Below, piece by piece: positions 51,782 to 60,505 of a stretch of DNA of 64,000 nucleotides; positions within the stretch are counted from its first letter, which is position 1; each line of letters begins with the position of its first letter. The translations under genes were made by a program, and so were the position numbers. The DNA is taken from assembly GCF_014207535.1 (NCBI RefSeq), contig NZ_JACHGK010000002.1, positions 248,001-312,000 of the forward strand. Direction: 5' to 3'. The notes beneath the pieces are model-generated. The model searched no databases. It was not told the DNA's origin and saw only the letters and a program-made list of their open reading frames with translations. Source of the DNA: Bacillus benzoevorans. GTDB lineage: Bacteria; Bacillota; Bacilli; Bacillales; Cytobacillaceae.

Positions 51782-53149
51782 TTGCGAAGACTATTAATTC
51801 TAACAGCCATTGTATTGGTCTTATTTTTAACTGCACCCATGTCAGGACTCGCGATAGGAACATTTAAAGATGTATCCTATAACTACACATTCCTTGAAGA
51901 AGTTGAATTTCTTTCTTCTAAAAAGATCATCTCAGGATACGAAGACGGAACTTTCAAACCATACAACTCGGTTACACGTGGGGAGGCCGCCATTATGATT
52001 GGACGTGCTCTAGAGTTAGATGGTGAACCAAAGAATACGAAGTTTCGCGATGTAACCTCAAATGTAACAGGTTCCGGCTATATTGCTTCAGCTATTGAAA
52101 AAGGAATTATAACGGGATACTTAGATGGTACCTATCGCCCTTATGAAAAAGTGACACGCGGGCAAATGGCCATATTATTAAATCGAGCGTTTCGTTTAAC
52201 CGATAGTCATCCGGAAAACAAATTTATTGATATTTCTTCTAATATGTCAGCCTATCAATCTATTATAAATGCATCTGCCCTTGGGATAGCAAAAGGATTC
52301 TCGGACGGATCATTCCGCCCAGAAGTAATCTTAAACCGAGGAGAGTTCTCGGCATTTCTGGCCCGTGCCATCGAACCTTCACTTCGAGTCGCTGAAACAT
52401 TCGCAGTCGAGTCTATTTCAGGCTGGGAACCCGGTCCTTCGATGGAAGCAGTAGACATTGATCATGAATGGGTCATCATGTTTAATGATGAAGTGGACTG
52501 GAGCAATAAATCACAATATATCTATGCGGTACGCGAACGTGATAATAAACGAATTAACCTTTATATTGAAAAAGATGGACGAAAATCACTCAAATTTCGT
52601 TTAGACAAACAATTTAATTTTGGTGAAACCTACTCGCTATTCATTACCAAAGATGTTGCATCTACTGCGGGACATTCTTTAGCTGAACCTTTACAGTTAA
52701 AATTTCAGATCAATCAGCCTGATTTTAATCTAAAAAAGATAGTCGAGCAGGATGGAATGCAGTTTGATTTCCAGTTAGATCAGTCGAATGAAAAGATTTT
52801 TACAAAGGTGACAGCCACTAATACTACCAGTGAAACCATTCCATATATAGGATTTAGTAGTTGTGATAAGGGATTGAATGGCGCACTGTTTATTGACACT
52901 AAGGATGGACCAACCACAGTAGGTAGTCAATGGATGACGATATATGGTGGGTGTTTGACTTACCTTCCACAGTACCAGCTTCAGCCTGGAGCCTCGATTG
53001 AATTAATGACAGTGTTTTATCCGCCAACGGAACCGGTAAATGGTGAGCTTTATGTGAAAGTCATATTTCAAAGGGGAACTTCTTCGAACGATTATTCATA
53101 TAGTCCGATCGAAATTTTTATTCCATTAGAAGAGTTTGATGGAAAGTAA
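51782..53149 (+). CDS. SLH-domain surface protein with BsuPI-like C-terminus, paralogue 2
   Basis: A 455-residue exported protein with the same order as the gene at 37425: signal peptide (1-26, MSGLA end), three SLH domains with VTRGEAAIMIGRAL, VTRGQMAILLNRAF and LNRGEFSAFLARAI, an Ig-like domain, and a BsuPI-like C-terminal domain. Starts with TTG after GGGAGGG. Overall identity to the paralogue is about 50-60 percent by eye, with SLH parts closer than the C-termini. A vanZ-like gene follows 15 bases downstream and is likely co-transcribed. Confidence 0.82.
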   Translation: MRRLLILTAIVLVLFLTAPMSGLAIGTFKDVSYNYTFLEEVEFLSSKKIISGYEDGTFKPYNSVTRGEAAIMIGRALELDGEPKNTKFRDVTSNVTGSGYIASAIEKGIITGYLDGTYRPYEKVTRGQMAILLNRAFRLTDSHPENKFIDISSNMSAYQSIINASALGIAKGFSDGSFRPEVILNRGEFSAFLARAIEPSLRVAETFAVESISGWEPGPSMEAVDIDHEWVIMFNDEVDWSNKSQYIYAVRERDNKRINLYIEKDGRKSLKFRLDKQFNFGETYSLFITKDVASTAGHSLAEPLQLKFQINQPDFNLKKIVEQDGMQFDFQLDQSNEKIFTKVTATNTTSETIPYIGFSSCDKGLNGALFIDTKDGPTTVGSQWMTIYGGCLTYLPQYQLQPGASIELMTVFYPPTEPVNGELYVKVIFQRGTSSNDYSYSPIEIFIPLEEFDGK

Positions 53150-53164
53150 TTATTAGGGAGAGAT

Positions 53165-53752
53165 ATGAAACAAACGATTAAGCTTAGTCTATTAATTTCA
53201 CAACTGATATTTATCATCTTATTACCGATTTGGCTTGAATTAACCCTTTATCTGCATCCCATTGTCATCGGTGTTGTATGGTTTTTGATTACGATCCTTA
53301 TTTTATTTAGTTTTTGCTATATAAAAAGGGAAAAATTACAGTTATCAAAACACATCCTGCAAATGATGACCTTTTTATATACTGGAGGATTGATCGTCTT
53401 ATTATTTTTCAGGCCAGGCGGCCAAAGTTACGGGGGAATCAATCTGATTCCCTTTGATACGATCCGTTTTTATCTGACCGGCCATGTCCATTTCTTAATC
53501 GCTTTTTATAATTTAGGAGCAAATATTGCTTTATTTATTCCTTTTGGGTTGTATTACAGATATGCGGCTAAGACACCGCATCTGAAACACTTGCTTATCC
53601 TCGCCTTTTGTGCTGTCGGCATGATTGAATGTCTGCAATTTTTAACCAAAAGAGGAAGCCTTGACATTGATGACTTAATGCTAAACATACTAGGTGTGTG
53701 CCTTGGGTATCTCATCCATCCATTTTTGCATAAAGTCCTTGTTATCAAATAA
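53165..53752 (+). CDS. VanZ-family membrane protein
   Basis: A 195-residue five-helix protein with the VanZ pattern: NLIPFDTIRFYLTGH near residue 97, FYNLGANIALFIPFGLYYRY, and ECLQFLTKRGSLDIDDLMLN at about 160. VanZ gives low-level teicoplanin resistance in enterococci by an unknown mechanism; most homologues have no proven role. AGGGAGAG precedes the ATG. It forms a two-gene unit with the SLH protein gene, which suggests an envelope role. Confidence 0.87.
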   Translation: MKQTIKLSLLISQLIFIILLPIWLELTLYLHPIVIGVVWFLITILILFSFCYIKREKLQLSKHILQMMTFLYTGGLIVLLFFRPGGQSYGGINLIPFDTIRFYLTGHVHFLIAFYNLGANIALFIPFGLYYRYAAKTPHLKHLLILAFCAVGMIECLQFLTKRGSLDIDDLMLNILGVCLGYLIHPFLHKVLVIK

Positions 53753-53838
53753 GATAATCCCTTGTTTTATTTCATTTGTTCCAATATGCATAACTTTTTC
53801 TACTTTAGCAAAAAATTTCAGAAAAGGAGTGATGCAAT

Positions 53839-54024
53839 TTGGAAAAAAAGGAAGATTTTCTTACAACAGCACCAAAAAGAGAACAAATGACAATAGAAAA
53901 TGGATCAATATTTCCGAATTTAAAAAATGTGCCGGGAGATTCTGTCAATAAGCATCAAGAGCTTGTAGAAGCCAATGTCATTATTACCGGCGATGAAATA
54001 AAACAACAAAACGAAAATCTATAA
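53839..54024 (+). CDS. Hypothetical small acidic protein, 61 aa
   Basis: Starts at TTG with AAAAGGAGTG about 9 bases before it. The product (EKKEDFLTTAPKREQMTIEN, then HQELVEANVIITGDEIKQQN) is hydrophilic and without membrane segments. A strong bidirectional terminator follows immediately, which supports expression. Not recognised. Confidence 0.5.
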   Translation: MEKKEDFLTTAPKREQMTIENGSIFPNLKNVPGDSVNKHQELVEANVIITGDEIKQQNENL

Positions 54025-54070
54025 GAAGAGCCAGATACCATCTAATTTTTGGATAGTATCTGGCTCTTTC
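54025..54070. terminator. Bidirectional terminator with recurring stem
   Basis: AAGAGCCAGATAC..ATC and GAT..GTATCTGGCTCTT pair over about 16 bp; shares its core stem with the terminator at 49252-49291. Confidence 0.88.
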
Positions 54071-54097
54071 TAACTTTTATTAAAATGATATTTCAAG

Positions 54098-54454
54098 TTA
54101 CGATTTTAACTCAATTAAATACAGTGGATTGCCTTCCGGATCAGTGAAGTTTGCAATTCGGGTTGTCGCTTCTTCGATAATTGGATGGAATGCAACACCA
54201 CGTGATGTTAACAGCTTAACAACGGCATCTAAATCTTGCACCTCCAATCCAATCTGCACGCTGCCTGATGTAACATGATGAGAATCTTGCCCTTCACGAG
54301 GATGCAGCAGCCCAATAGACATTCCTGGTGCTTCGATTTGCACTAAATGACCTTCTACTTGAAATTGCACCTTAAATCCAAGGGTCTCTACATAAAAATA
54401 TTCTGCCTTTTTTAAATCATCGACAATTATCGTTACACTGCTGCTTTTGAACAT
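54098..54454 (-). CDS. VOC family protein
   Basis: A 118-residue glyoxalase-fold protein: VTIIVDDLKKAEYFYVETLGF at the start and NFTDPEGNPLYLIEL with the final metal-ligand Glu. It resembles the bleomycin/fosfomycin-resistance-like branch (VOC_like). GGAGGA precedes the ATG at 54454. It is the third VOC protein in this window, and none of the three is close to another in sequence. Confidence 0.87.
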   Translation of the reverse strand: MFKSSSVTIIVDDLKKAEYFYVETLGFKVQFQVEGHLVQIEAPGMSIGLLHPREGQDSHHVTSGSVQIGLEVQDLDAVVKLLTSRGVAFHPIIEEATTRIANFTDPEGNPLYLIELKS

Positions 54455-54586
54455 GGTATATTCCTCCATTTTTTCAATCTTCTTATATTATATTTTATCC
54501 TTTAGTTATTATCCATTGCTTGAACTTGAACAACAACTTTATAATAATGAAGAATAATTATATTGAATAGAACAGGAATAGATAAT

Positions 54587-55357
54587 ATGATCGTAACAAC
54601 AGCAGGACGTGCGACAAGTCAATTAGTTGCCATAGCAAAACAGCTGGCTGCATCCTATGATTTACTATTTAAAGAGAGAAATGGCGTTTCCCTTGAGACG
54701 ATGAAAAATCAGTATCACGATGATCTGGTAGTCGTGGGAAAAAATAAATTATTTATCGCCACGCTAAATGAAGCAGAAAATATCTTTTTCCACCCCAATT
54801 TGGCGATGGTACGGGCAAAAAGAATGTTAAACGGTGAAGAGGACCCGCTTATAACAGCTGCAGGTCTTAAAGAAGGAATGTCTTTCTTAGACTGCACATT
54901 GGGTCTTGCATCAGATAGTGTCATAGCCAGCCTTGCTGTTGGGGAAAGCGGCTCTGTTACTGGTTTAGAAGGCAATTCCTTATTATACTTGATCGTGACG
55001 GAAGGTCTCGCTGCATGTTCAAGCGGCAGTCTGCATTTCGATCAAGCAATGAGAAAAATTAAGACTATACACACTGATCATTTTTCATTTCTCCAACAGG
55101 CAGACACGAACTTCTTTGATTTTGTTTATTTTGACCCAATGTTCCATTCGACCATCGACACATCAAACGGCATTCAATCCATTCGGGGACAGGCCCTAAT
55201 GACAGAGTTAACGCCAGAACTCATTACCGAGGCCAAACGTGTGGCAAAAAAGCGCGTGATATTAAAAGACCATTGGAAAAGTGAACGATTTCGTACATTA
55301 GGCTTTCAGCGATTAAAAAGAAAAACCTCCCAGTTTCATTACGGGATCATTGAATAA
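54587..55357 (+). CDS. Class I SAM-dependent methyltransferase (YpiP-like)
   Basis: A 256-residue protein with MIVTTAGRATSQLVAIAKQLA at the N-terminus, the SAM-binding loop LDCTLGLASDSVIASLAVG at about residue 108 and FDFVYFDPMF (DPxF/Y motif) near 182. The order fits a Rossmann-fold methyltransferase of the YpiP type, possibly acting on RNA or DNA because of the DPMF motif, which in N6 or exocyclic-amine enzymes is DPPY/F. AGGAATAG precedes the ATG at 54587. Confidence 0.8.
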   Translation: MIVTTAGRATSQLVAIAKQLAASYDLLFKERNGVSLETMKNQYHDDLVVVGKNKLFIATLNEAENIFFHPNLAMVRAKRMLNGEEDPLITAAGLKEGMSFLDCTLGLASDSVIASLAVGESGSVTGLEGNSLLYLIVTEGLAACSSGSLHFDQAMRKIKTIHTDHFSFLQQADTNFFDFVYFDPMFHSTIDTSNGIQSIRGQALMTELTPELITEAKRVAKKRVILKDHWKSERFRTLGFQRLKRKTSQFHYGIIE

Positions 55358-55456
55358 GCGCTAGGCACCATCCAAAAATGGAAAGTGCTTATTCCTTTTG
55401 CACTATTAACCTTTTAGTGACCGTCACCTCTTATTTTCCTGACTGACGGGCACTAT

Positions 55457-55503
55457 CATCCCCCCCACAGAGTGAAGCCAAGCTCCACGATCCCTCTAAG
55501 CAC
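55457..55503 (-). repeat. 47-bp palindromic repeat, copy 1
   Basis: The minus strand starts GTGCTTAGAGGGATCGTG and contains GGAGC-TTG-GCTTC, then CACTCTGTGGGGGGG. An inverted copy with only two or three substitutions lies at 58794-58839. The inner arms (GAAGC/GCTTC in copy 2) fold into a hairpin. It is non-coding and is followed by the MFS gene. Confidence 0.75.
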
Positions 55504-55614
55504 CTAAAATCCAAAATATCAATCATAATATTTTATTGTTGTTCCAGAATACCTTATAATAAAATTGTTTCGCCAGCATGTTTACATATTAAAATATAGA
55601 AATGAAGGTTAACT

Positions 55615-56793
55615 ATGAAAGTCTCGAAAAATATCGTCCTGTTTATGTTAATGCTTACTATGTTTATCACGTTTAATTCTTTTGGACTCATTATCCCAGT
55701 GATGCCGACCTATTTGAAAACATTCGGGGCAGCGGGACAAGTGTTAGGCTTCATTATTGCGCTTTTTGCTTTTGGACAATTTTTGTTTTCTCCCCTTGCC
55801 GGTACTCTATCGGATCGTTATGGGAGAAAAAAGTTAATTATTTTCGGACTTTTTGTTAACGGCCTTTCACAAATTATGTTTGGTTTGTCGACAGAAGTAT
55901 GGATGTTATTTGCTTCGCGTTTTATCACAGGGTTCGGTACCGCGTTTATCGTGCCTCCTGTTATGGCCTACGCGGCGGACCTGACAACAAATGAAGAACG
56001 CGGGAAAGCAATGGGCTGGCTTGGCGCTGCCATTTCACTCGGGTTTATGATTGGACCAGGAATTGGCGGGATCCTGTCAAATGTCACTTTAAGATTTCCC
56101 TTCTATTGCGGCGGTATCGCAACCATTATCGTCGGGATGATCGCCATCCTTGTTCTGCCAAATATCAAACCCGCGATTCAAGTGCAGACAAAGAAAGAAA
56201 ATCTTATCCAGCAAATGGCCCGCTCCATCAAAACGAGCTATTTTGTCTTATTGATCGTCGTCTTTGTCTTCCAATTTGGGATTGCAAACTTTCAATCAAC
56301 ACTAACGATGTTTTTAACGTATAAATGGGATTACACGCCAAATGATATCGCCGTCGTCTTGATCGCAGGCAGCGCTGTTGGAGTAATCATACAAGCCTTT
56401 GCAATTAATCATTTGATCCACTTGTTTGGTGAAATGAAAATCATTCTGTTAAGTTTATTAGTTGCCGCGTTTAGTTTGTATGGAATGCTTTATGTTCACG
56501 GCTTCTATATCATACTATTGGGTGCCACCATATTCTCGACAGCTACTGCCTTAATCCGCCCAGCCGTTAATACGTTAATTTCGAAAACAGCTGATCATGA
56601 GCAGGGCTATGCTGCCGGGATGAACAATGCCTATATGAGTTTAGGCAATATGATTGGCCCGGCATTAGCAGGGACACTTTTTGACTGGCATATGAATATT
56701 CCATTCACTTTTGGCTCACTTATTTTACTTGGATGCTTCTTTATTACTTTTGCTTGGACGAAAAAAACTACCATACAGCAGCAGTCAGCATAA
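55615..56793 (+). CDS. MFS drug efflux transporter (TetA/NorA-like)
   Basis: A 392-residue 12-helix permease. Motif A of drug:H+ antiporters GTLSDRYGRKKLIIFG (about 63-78) and motif C-like GAAISLGFMIGPGIGGIL (about 140-157) mark an exporter, with close resemblance to Bmr/NorA/Blt-type pumps. It should expel cationic drugs or related compounds with proton influx. TGAAGG precedes the ATG. No regulator is adjacent. Confidence 0.88.
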   Translation: MKVSKNIVLFMLMLTMFITFNSFGLIIPVMPTYLKTFGAAGQVLGFIIALFAFGQFLFSPLAGTLSDRYGRKKLIIFGLFVNGLSQIMFGLSTEVWMLFASRFITGFGTAFIVPPVMAYAADLTTNEERGKAMGWLGAAISLGFMIGPGIGGILSNVTLRFPFYCGGIATIIVGMIAILVLPNIKPAIQVQTKKENLIQQMARSIKTSYFVLLIVVFVFQFGIANFQSTLTMFLTYKWDYTPNDIAVVLIAGSAVGVIIQAFAINHLIHLFGEMKIILLSLLVAAFSLYGMLYVHGFYIILLGATIFSTATALIRPAVNTLISKTADHEQGYAAGMNNAYMSLGNMIGPALAGTLFDWHMNIPFTFGSLILLGCFFITFAWTKKTTIQQQSA

Positions 56794-56924
56794 TTTACAG
56801 GGGCAGTTCTTTTGTTTCATCTAGATGATAAACAGAAGAACCGTCGTTAAAGTTTTTTTTGGCTGCTGTTGTGCAAATGAATCACTAAATAAGAAACAGT
56901 TCCCTTTATGCTTTAATCGATAAA

Positions 56925-56953
56925 AATAGCCGGCAACCATTTGCCGGCTATTT
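56925..56953. terminator. Bidirectional terminator
   Basis: AAATAGCCGGCAA/TTGCCGGCTATTT perfect 13-bp stem with a 4-base loop. Confidence 0.88.
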
Positions 56954-56988
56954 CAAATTTAGACCTTCTATTAAGATGTTGATATTCC

Positions 56989-57297
56989 TTACTTCATTCC
57001 TAACGCGATTTTGGCATAGCGGGACATCATATCTTTATTCCAAGGTGGACTCCAAACAAGATTAACATTTGCCGCATTTACTTCCGGAACATCCTTTACG
57101 GCCTCCTGCACTTGGGTGACGATCATCCCCGCCATTGGACAGCCCATCGAGGTTAACGTCATATCAATCCAAACGATGCCGTCATCATCTAGTTTCATAT
57201 CATATATTAACCCTAGATTGACGATATCCACGCCAATTTCAGGGTCAACGACATTTTCCAAAGCTTCCATAATGCGATCCTTTAATTCTTGCTCCAT
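56989..57297 (-). CDS. MIP18/DUF59 iron-sulfur assembly factor (YitW/SufT-like)
   Basis: A 102-residue protein with the family core: ALENVVDPEIGVDIVNLGLIYD at residues 12-33, the conserved LTSMGCPMAG with the key Cys (about 57) and WSPPWNKDMMSRYAKIALG at the end. It helps to mature iron-sulfur proteins. This short form lacks the longer extension of MIP18. AGGAGCTG precedes the ATG. No suf genes are next to it. Confidence 0.9.
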   Translation of the reverse strand: MEQELKDRIMEALENVVDPEIGVDIVNLGLIYDMKLDDDGIVWIDMTLTSMGCPMAGMIVTQVQEAVKDVPEVNAANVNLVWSPPWNKDMMSRYAKIALGMK

Positions 57298-57424
57298 TTC
57301 ATTCAGCTCCTCACAAAATATGCTCTCTCTATCCTAACAGAAATGATAAAAAATAAAAAATTTTATTAACACAATTTTTCAATTCAATGGTTCGAACCTT
57401 GTAGACAAAGGATTAACTTAACAC

Positions 57425-58705
57425 TTACTTTTGCAATACATGTTCTTTAACACTTTCCTGATGGCCGCTTTCAGCATCTAAAGACTGCAGATTTTTAATC
57501 GAAGGAAATAAATACATCCATAATCCCGCGACTGCCAGGGTTCCAATCCCGCCAATGACAGCTGCAGCCTTCGCACCTGTGAAACCAGCAAGCATCCCTG
57601 ATTCAAATTCACCTAATTGACTCGATGTCCCGATGAATAACGAATTGACCGCATTGACGCGTCCCCTTAATTCATCCGGTGTTTGCAATTGAACAAGCGA
57701 AGAGCGAATCACCATAGATATACAATCAGAGCCTCCGACAAAGGCTAAAGCTATTAAAGATACAGTCAAGTTCGGAGATAAGGCGAACACCATCGTGGCC
57801 AAGCCAAACACCGCCAGTGCCGCAAATAACTTCAGTCCAACCGCTTTTTGCAAAGGAAAATAAGCGAGAAAAATCGAGACAATTAAAGCTCCGATTGCGG
57901 GTGCTGTTCTCATTAATCCCAAGCCCCAAGGACCAGTTTGCAGAATATCCTGAGCAAAAATAGGCATAAGGGCAGTTGCACCCCCAAGCAGGACAACGAA
58001 AAGATCAAGTGAAATCGTCCCCAGAATCACCGGACGGCTAAAGACAAATTCCAACCCAAGAAAAAGAGAACGCATCGTGATGGGTTCTGCCATTGCCGGG
58101 CTTGTCCGTTCTACGCGGATAATATACGTAAGCAACGCTGAAACCAGCAGGGCAATGGCAGCTGTAATATATACAGAAACAGCGCCAAAGGCAAACAGAA
58201 GTCCGCCCACTGTCGGACCTAATATCAATGCCGTTTGAATGCCAGTCGTATTCATCGATATGGCTTGTGGTAAAATACGCTTCGACACGATCTGCGGCAG
58301 GAGTGCTGAAGAAGTCGGACCTTCAAAAGCACGGCATGCGCCGATCACGGCTGCCGCCAGCAAAATTTCGCCGCGTCCAAGCCAGCCGCCAAGATTTGCC
58401 CATAGCAAATACACAGCCGCCAATCCTTCAATGATTAAACTAATATAAACAATCCTGCGCCGATCAAAGCGGTCTGCAGCTTGACCGACAAATAAGGTTA
58501 AGAGCACCATCGGAATAAATTGAGCCAGCCCAACAAAACCAAGGCTGAAAGCATCTTGGGTGATATCATACATTTGCCAGCCAATAGCAACCGACAACAT
58601 TTGAAAAGACGCAGAGGATAAAACACGCGCAAGCCAAAATTTTCCGAAAGAGGTTTGTTTTAGTAAAGAATGACGATTTATTGAACTAGACAAGAAGAGT
58701 TTCAC
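57425..58705 (-). CDS. MFS transporter (MFS_3/EntS-like)
   Basis: A 426-residue 12-helix permease. It starts with a short polar stretch, then WLARVLSSASFQMLSVAIGWQMYDITQ, the motif GQAADRFDRRRIVYIS and CRAFEGPTSSALLPQIV at residues 130-146, all typical of the enterobactin-exporter-like group. The likely substrates are siderophores, antibiotics or lipids, and cannot be decided. AGTAGTGAAAC-type weak ribosome site before the start. Confidence 0.85.
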   Translation of the reverse strand: MKLFLSSSINRHSLLKQTSFGKFWLARVLSSASFQMLSVAIGWQMYDITQDAFSLGFVGLAQFIPMVLLTLFVGQAADRFDRRRIVYISLIIEGLAAVYLLWANLGGWLGRGEILLAAAVIGACRAFEGPTSSALLPQIVSKRILPQAISMNTTGIQTALILGPTVGGLLFAFGAVSVYITAAIALLVSALLTYIIRVERTSPAMAEPITMRSLFLGLEFVFSRPVILGTISLDLFVVLLGGATALMPIFAQDILQTGPWGLGLMRTAPAIGALIVSIFLAYFPLQKAVGLKLFAALAVFGLATMVFALSPNLTVSLIALAFVGGSDCISMVIRSSLVQLQTPDELRGRVNAVNSLFIGTSSQLGEFESGMLAGFTGAKAAAVIGGIGTLAVAGLWMYLFPSIKNLQSLDAESGHQESVKEHVLQK

Positions 58706-58793
58706 TACCTTTTTTTTGCTTATTTTATTATATGAGTTTTTATTATACTACTGAGTTTTTCCTCTTACCACTTAAAAGCTTTTGGGTGTGAAT

Positions 58794-58839
58794 GTGCTTA
58801 GAGGGATCGTGAAGCTTGGCTTCACTTTGTGGGAGGATG
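58794..58839 (+). repeat. 46-bp palindromic repeat, copy 2
   Basis: GTGCTTAGAGGGATCGTG then AAGC-TTG-GCTTCAC and TTTGTGGGAGGATG; inverted relative to copy 1 at 55457-55503. The central GTGAAGC/GCTTCAC forms a clear hairpin. It is in the 331-base gap 58706-59036 with a terminator and a short open fragment ending at 58918. Confidence 0.75.
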
Positions 58840-58874
58840 TGTTTACAGGGGAATTGTAACGGCGTGCTTGAACT

Positions 58875-58911
58875 ACAAAAAAAACCGAAGTTCTTTAATT
58901 AAGCTTCGGTT
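58875..58911 (-). terminator. Intrinsic terminator
   Basis: AACCGAAG/CTTCGGTT stem with eight T on the minus strand; ends the membrane-protein gene at 59037 or a small ORF ending at 58918. Confidence 0.82.
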
Positions 58912-59036
58912 ACGTTATTATAGAGTAGAGACAAGTTCTTTAAAAATAGCATTCCTGTTTACAACCTCTTGAAATACGCTGCGGTCATCTATTATCGCTG
59001 GATGATAGGGGTAGCAATTTTCATGAAAAAGGATCG

Positions 59037-59318
59037 TCAAAGTAACAAAACAGCACAAAGGGCTACCGTGCCTAGAGCCATTAATAGTAAACCAATAATA
59101 GAGCTAACAAAGCACAAGTTTTGCGTAGATCCCATTTCTAATAGTCCTTCTTCTATCCCTTTATATATGCTCTCTTCCGGATTGGTATGTTTGGCTGATT
59201 CAGCTTCCACTTTTAGTTTTGTTTTTACCTTTTGCATCTTTTTTCCCCACATTTTCGGTAATCCCATAATGATGAGCGCCGTTGCCCAAATGATAATAGG
59301 CACCAATAACCATGACAT
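59037..59318 (-). CDS. Small membrane protein with two helices
   Basis: About 93 residues: an N-terminal helix (MSWLLVPIIIWATALIIMGL), a basic middle segment (KKMQKVKTKLKVEAE) and a C-terminal helix (LCFVSSIIGLLLMALGTVAL). AGGTGG precedes the ATG at 59318. Not recognised. It may be the last gene of the cupin/DUF3189 cluster, 90 bases downstream of DUF3189. Confidence 0.55.
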   Translation of the reverse strand: MSWLLVPIIIWATALIIMGLPKMWGKKMQKVKTKLKVEAESAKHTNPEESIYKGIEEGLLEMGSTQNLCFVSSIIGLLLMALGTVALCAVLLL

Positions 59319-59408
59319 GCAATCCACCTAATTTCAAATATTTTCAACCTCTTATCAACAACTTTTTACTGAAATGTTAAATCCATTAATTTTTAACCCA
59401 CTGCCGGG

Positions 59409-59921
59409 TTATTTAAAGTTTTGATTTTCTAATACGGCGATCCGGTCATTCGTTGAGTTGGCAATCTGTTTCGTGTATTCAACCAATTCCAGAATGGTAT
59501 GGCAGCATTGTTTTGCACCGATTACGAGCAGGGGCACACCAATGACATCTATTTTTAATCCTCTTGAAAAAAGCCCTCCCATCGTCATCGAAAATGGAAC
59601 AGCATGTGAAGTATTAGAAAAAATAATCTTTTCATGACCTTGATATCTTTCTTGTAATAATAAGCTTAAGTTTTTTAAAGATTCGACATAATATTTCGTA
59701 GATTTACGACCCCGGCCTATTGTATAAACAGGGTGTCCATCCTCATCAATTCCATGAAAAATAAACTTACTAAAATCCGCTCTTGTTAACTTATTAAAAT
59801 AGTCAACATTTAGTATTTCTTCTTTGCTCAGCTGTCGTCCCGTCGGCAATTTTTTTAAATGATATGCTGCTGCCAGGGAAGTCGTATGTGTCCCACCATA
59901 ATCATTGTAAATAAATATCAT
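59409..59921 (-). CDS. DUF3189 protein
   Basis: A 170-residue protein recognised by its opening IFIYNDYGGTHTTSLAAAYHLKKLP and the middle PVYTIGRGRKSTKYYVESL. The start resembles a nucleotide-binding or phosphate-binding loop (NDYGGTHTT). DUF3189 proteins are restricted to spore-forming Firmicutes and their role is unknown. AGAAGGATG precedes the ATG. It ends a cluster of four genes with the same direction. Confidence 0.82.
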   Translation of the reverse strand: MIFIYNDYGGTHTTSLAAAYHLKKLPTGRQLSKEEILNVDYFNKLTRADFSKFIFHGIDEDGHPVYTIGRGRKSTKYYVESLKNLSLLLQERYQGHEKIIFSNTSHAVPFSMTMGGLFSRGLKIDVIGVPLLVIGAKQCCHTILELVEYTKQIANSTNDRIAVLENQNFK

Positions 59922-59967
59922 GGTATCATCCTTCTAAGTATTGGGATTTGTTTAATATTTTTCCTGC

Positions 59968-60273
59968 TTATTTTCTTTGCAAACGGCTGCGGGATGATTT
60001 TGTATCTTGTCTATAAGATAATAGGGTTGTTTTTAAGGAAGCATAACTGCCAATCGCTGCATAGCCATAGAAAAAACCCATGAACACACCAGCCCAAAGA
60101 CTGCCCTTATGACTAATAAAAATCGAAATAAACAGTCCTAATAGTAATGCGATTAAAGGAACATATTTTTTTGGTGTTTTAAAAATTAGTTTTAACACTT
60201 GAGTCAAAATGATGATGATTGGAATGGCGATAACGGCATCCCAAAAGTTTGTATGTATGGTCGGAAAGGGCAA
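59968..60273 (-). CDS. Hypothetical membrane protein, holin-like layout
   Basis: 101 residues with three hydrophobic segments (about 12-30, 38-53, 60-80) and a basic C-terminal tail (SYRQDTKSSRSRLQRK), the layout of small phage-type holins. No holin family was recognised. The TTG start follows AAGAAGGTGGTG. It lies between the small cupin-linked ORF and DUF3189. Confidence 0.55.
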   Translation of the reverse strand: MPFPTIHTNFWDAVIAIPIIIILTQVLKLIFKTPKKYVPLIALLLGLFISIFISHKGSLWAGVFMGFFYGYAAIGSYASLKTTLLSYRQDTKSSRSRLQRK

Positions 60274-60307
60274 ATCATCACCACCTTCTTTTTTATTGAC
60301 ACAGCTA

Positions 60308-60505
60308 CTATAATGCAGTTGAAAACTTTATTACAGCTATGACTAAATTATGTACTTCATACTTAATTTGCTCCAAAGCTTCATTATTATTACTTTTTCT
60401 CCCTATAAAAATTTGGCGGCTATTTAAATAGAGTTTAGCCGCTCCGGCTAAACCCTTTACATACGCCAATCTAGTTGATTTTAGTAATTCCGCATACTGT
60501 TCCAT
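60308..60505 (-). CDS. Hypothetical small protein overlapping the cupin gene
   Basis: 65 residues, soluble and helical (MEQYAELLKSTRLAYVKGLA, then EQIKYEVHNLVIAVIKFST). The ATG lies inside the last eight codons of the cupin gene in another frame (25-base overlap). It has no clear ribosome site of its own, so translation would depend on coupling to the cupin gene. Confidence 0.5.
   Translation of the reverse strand: MEQYAELLKSTRLAYVKGLAGAAKLYLNSRQIFIGRKSNNNEALEQIKYEVHNLVIAVIKFSTAL

Noticed and set aside
58918..59024. Open minus-strand fragment of about 35 codons just before the terminator at 58875
   Set aside because: No start or ribosome site visible and no recognised family; it may be a gene remnant but the evidence is insufficient.
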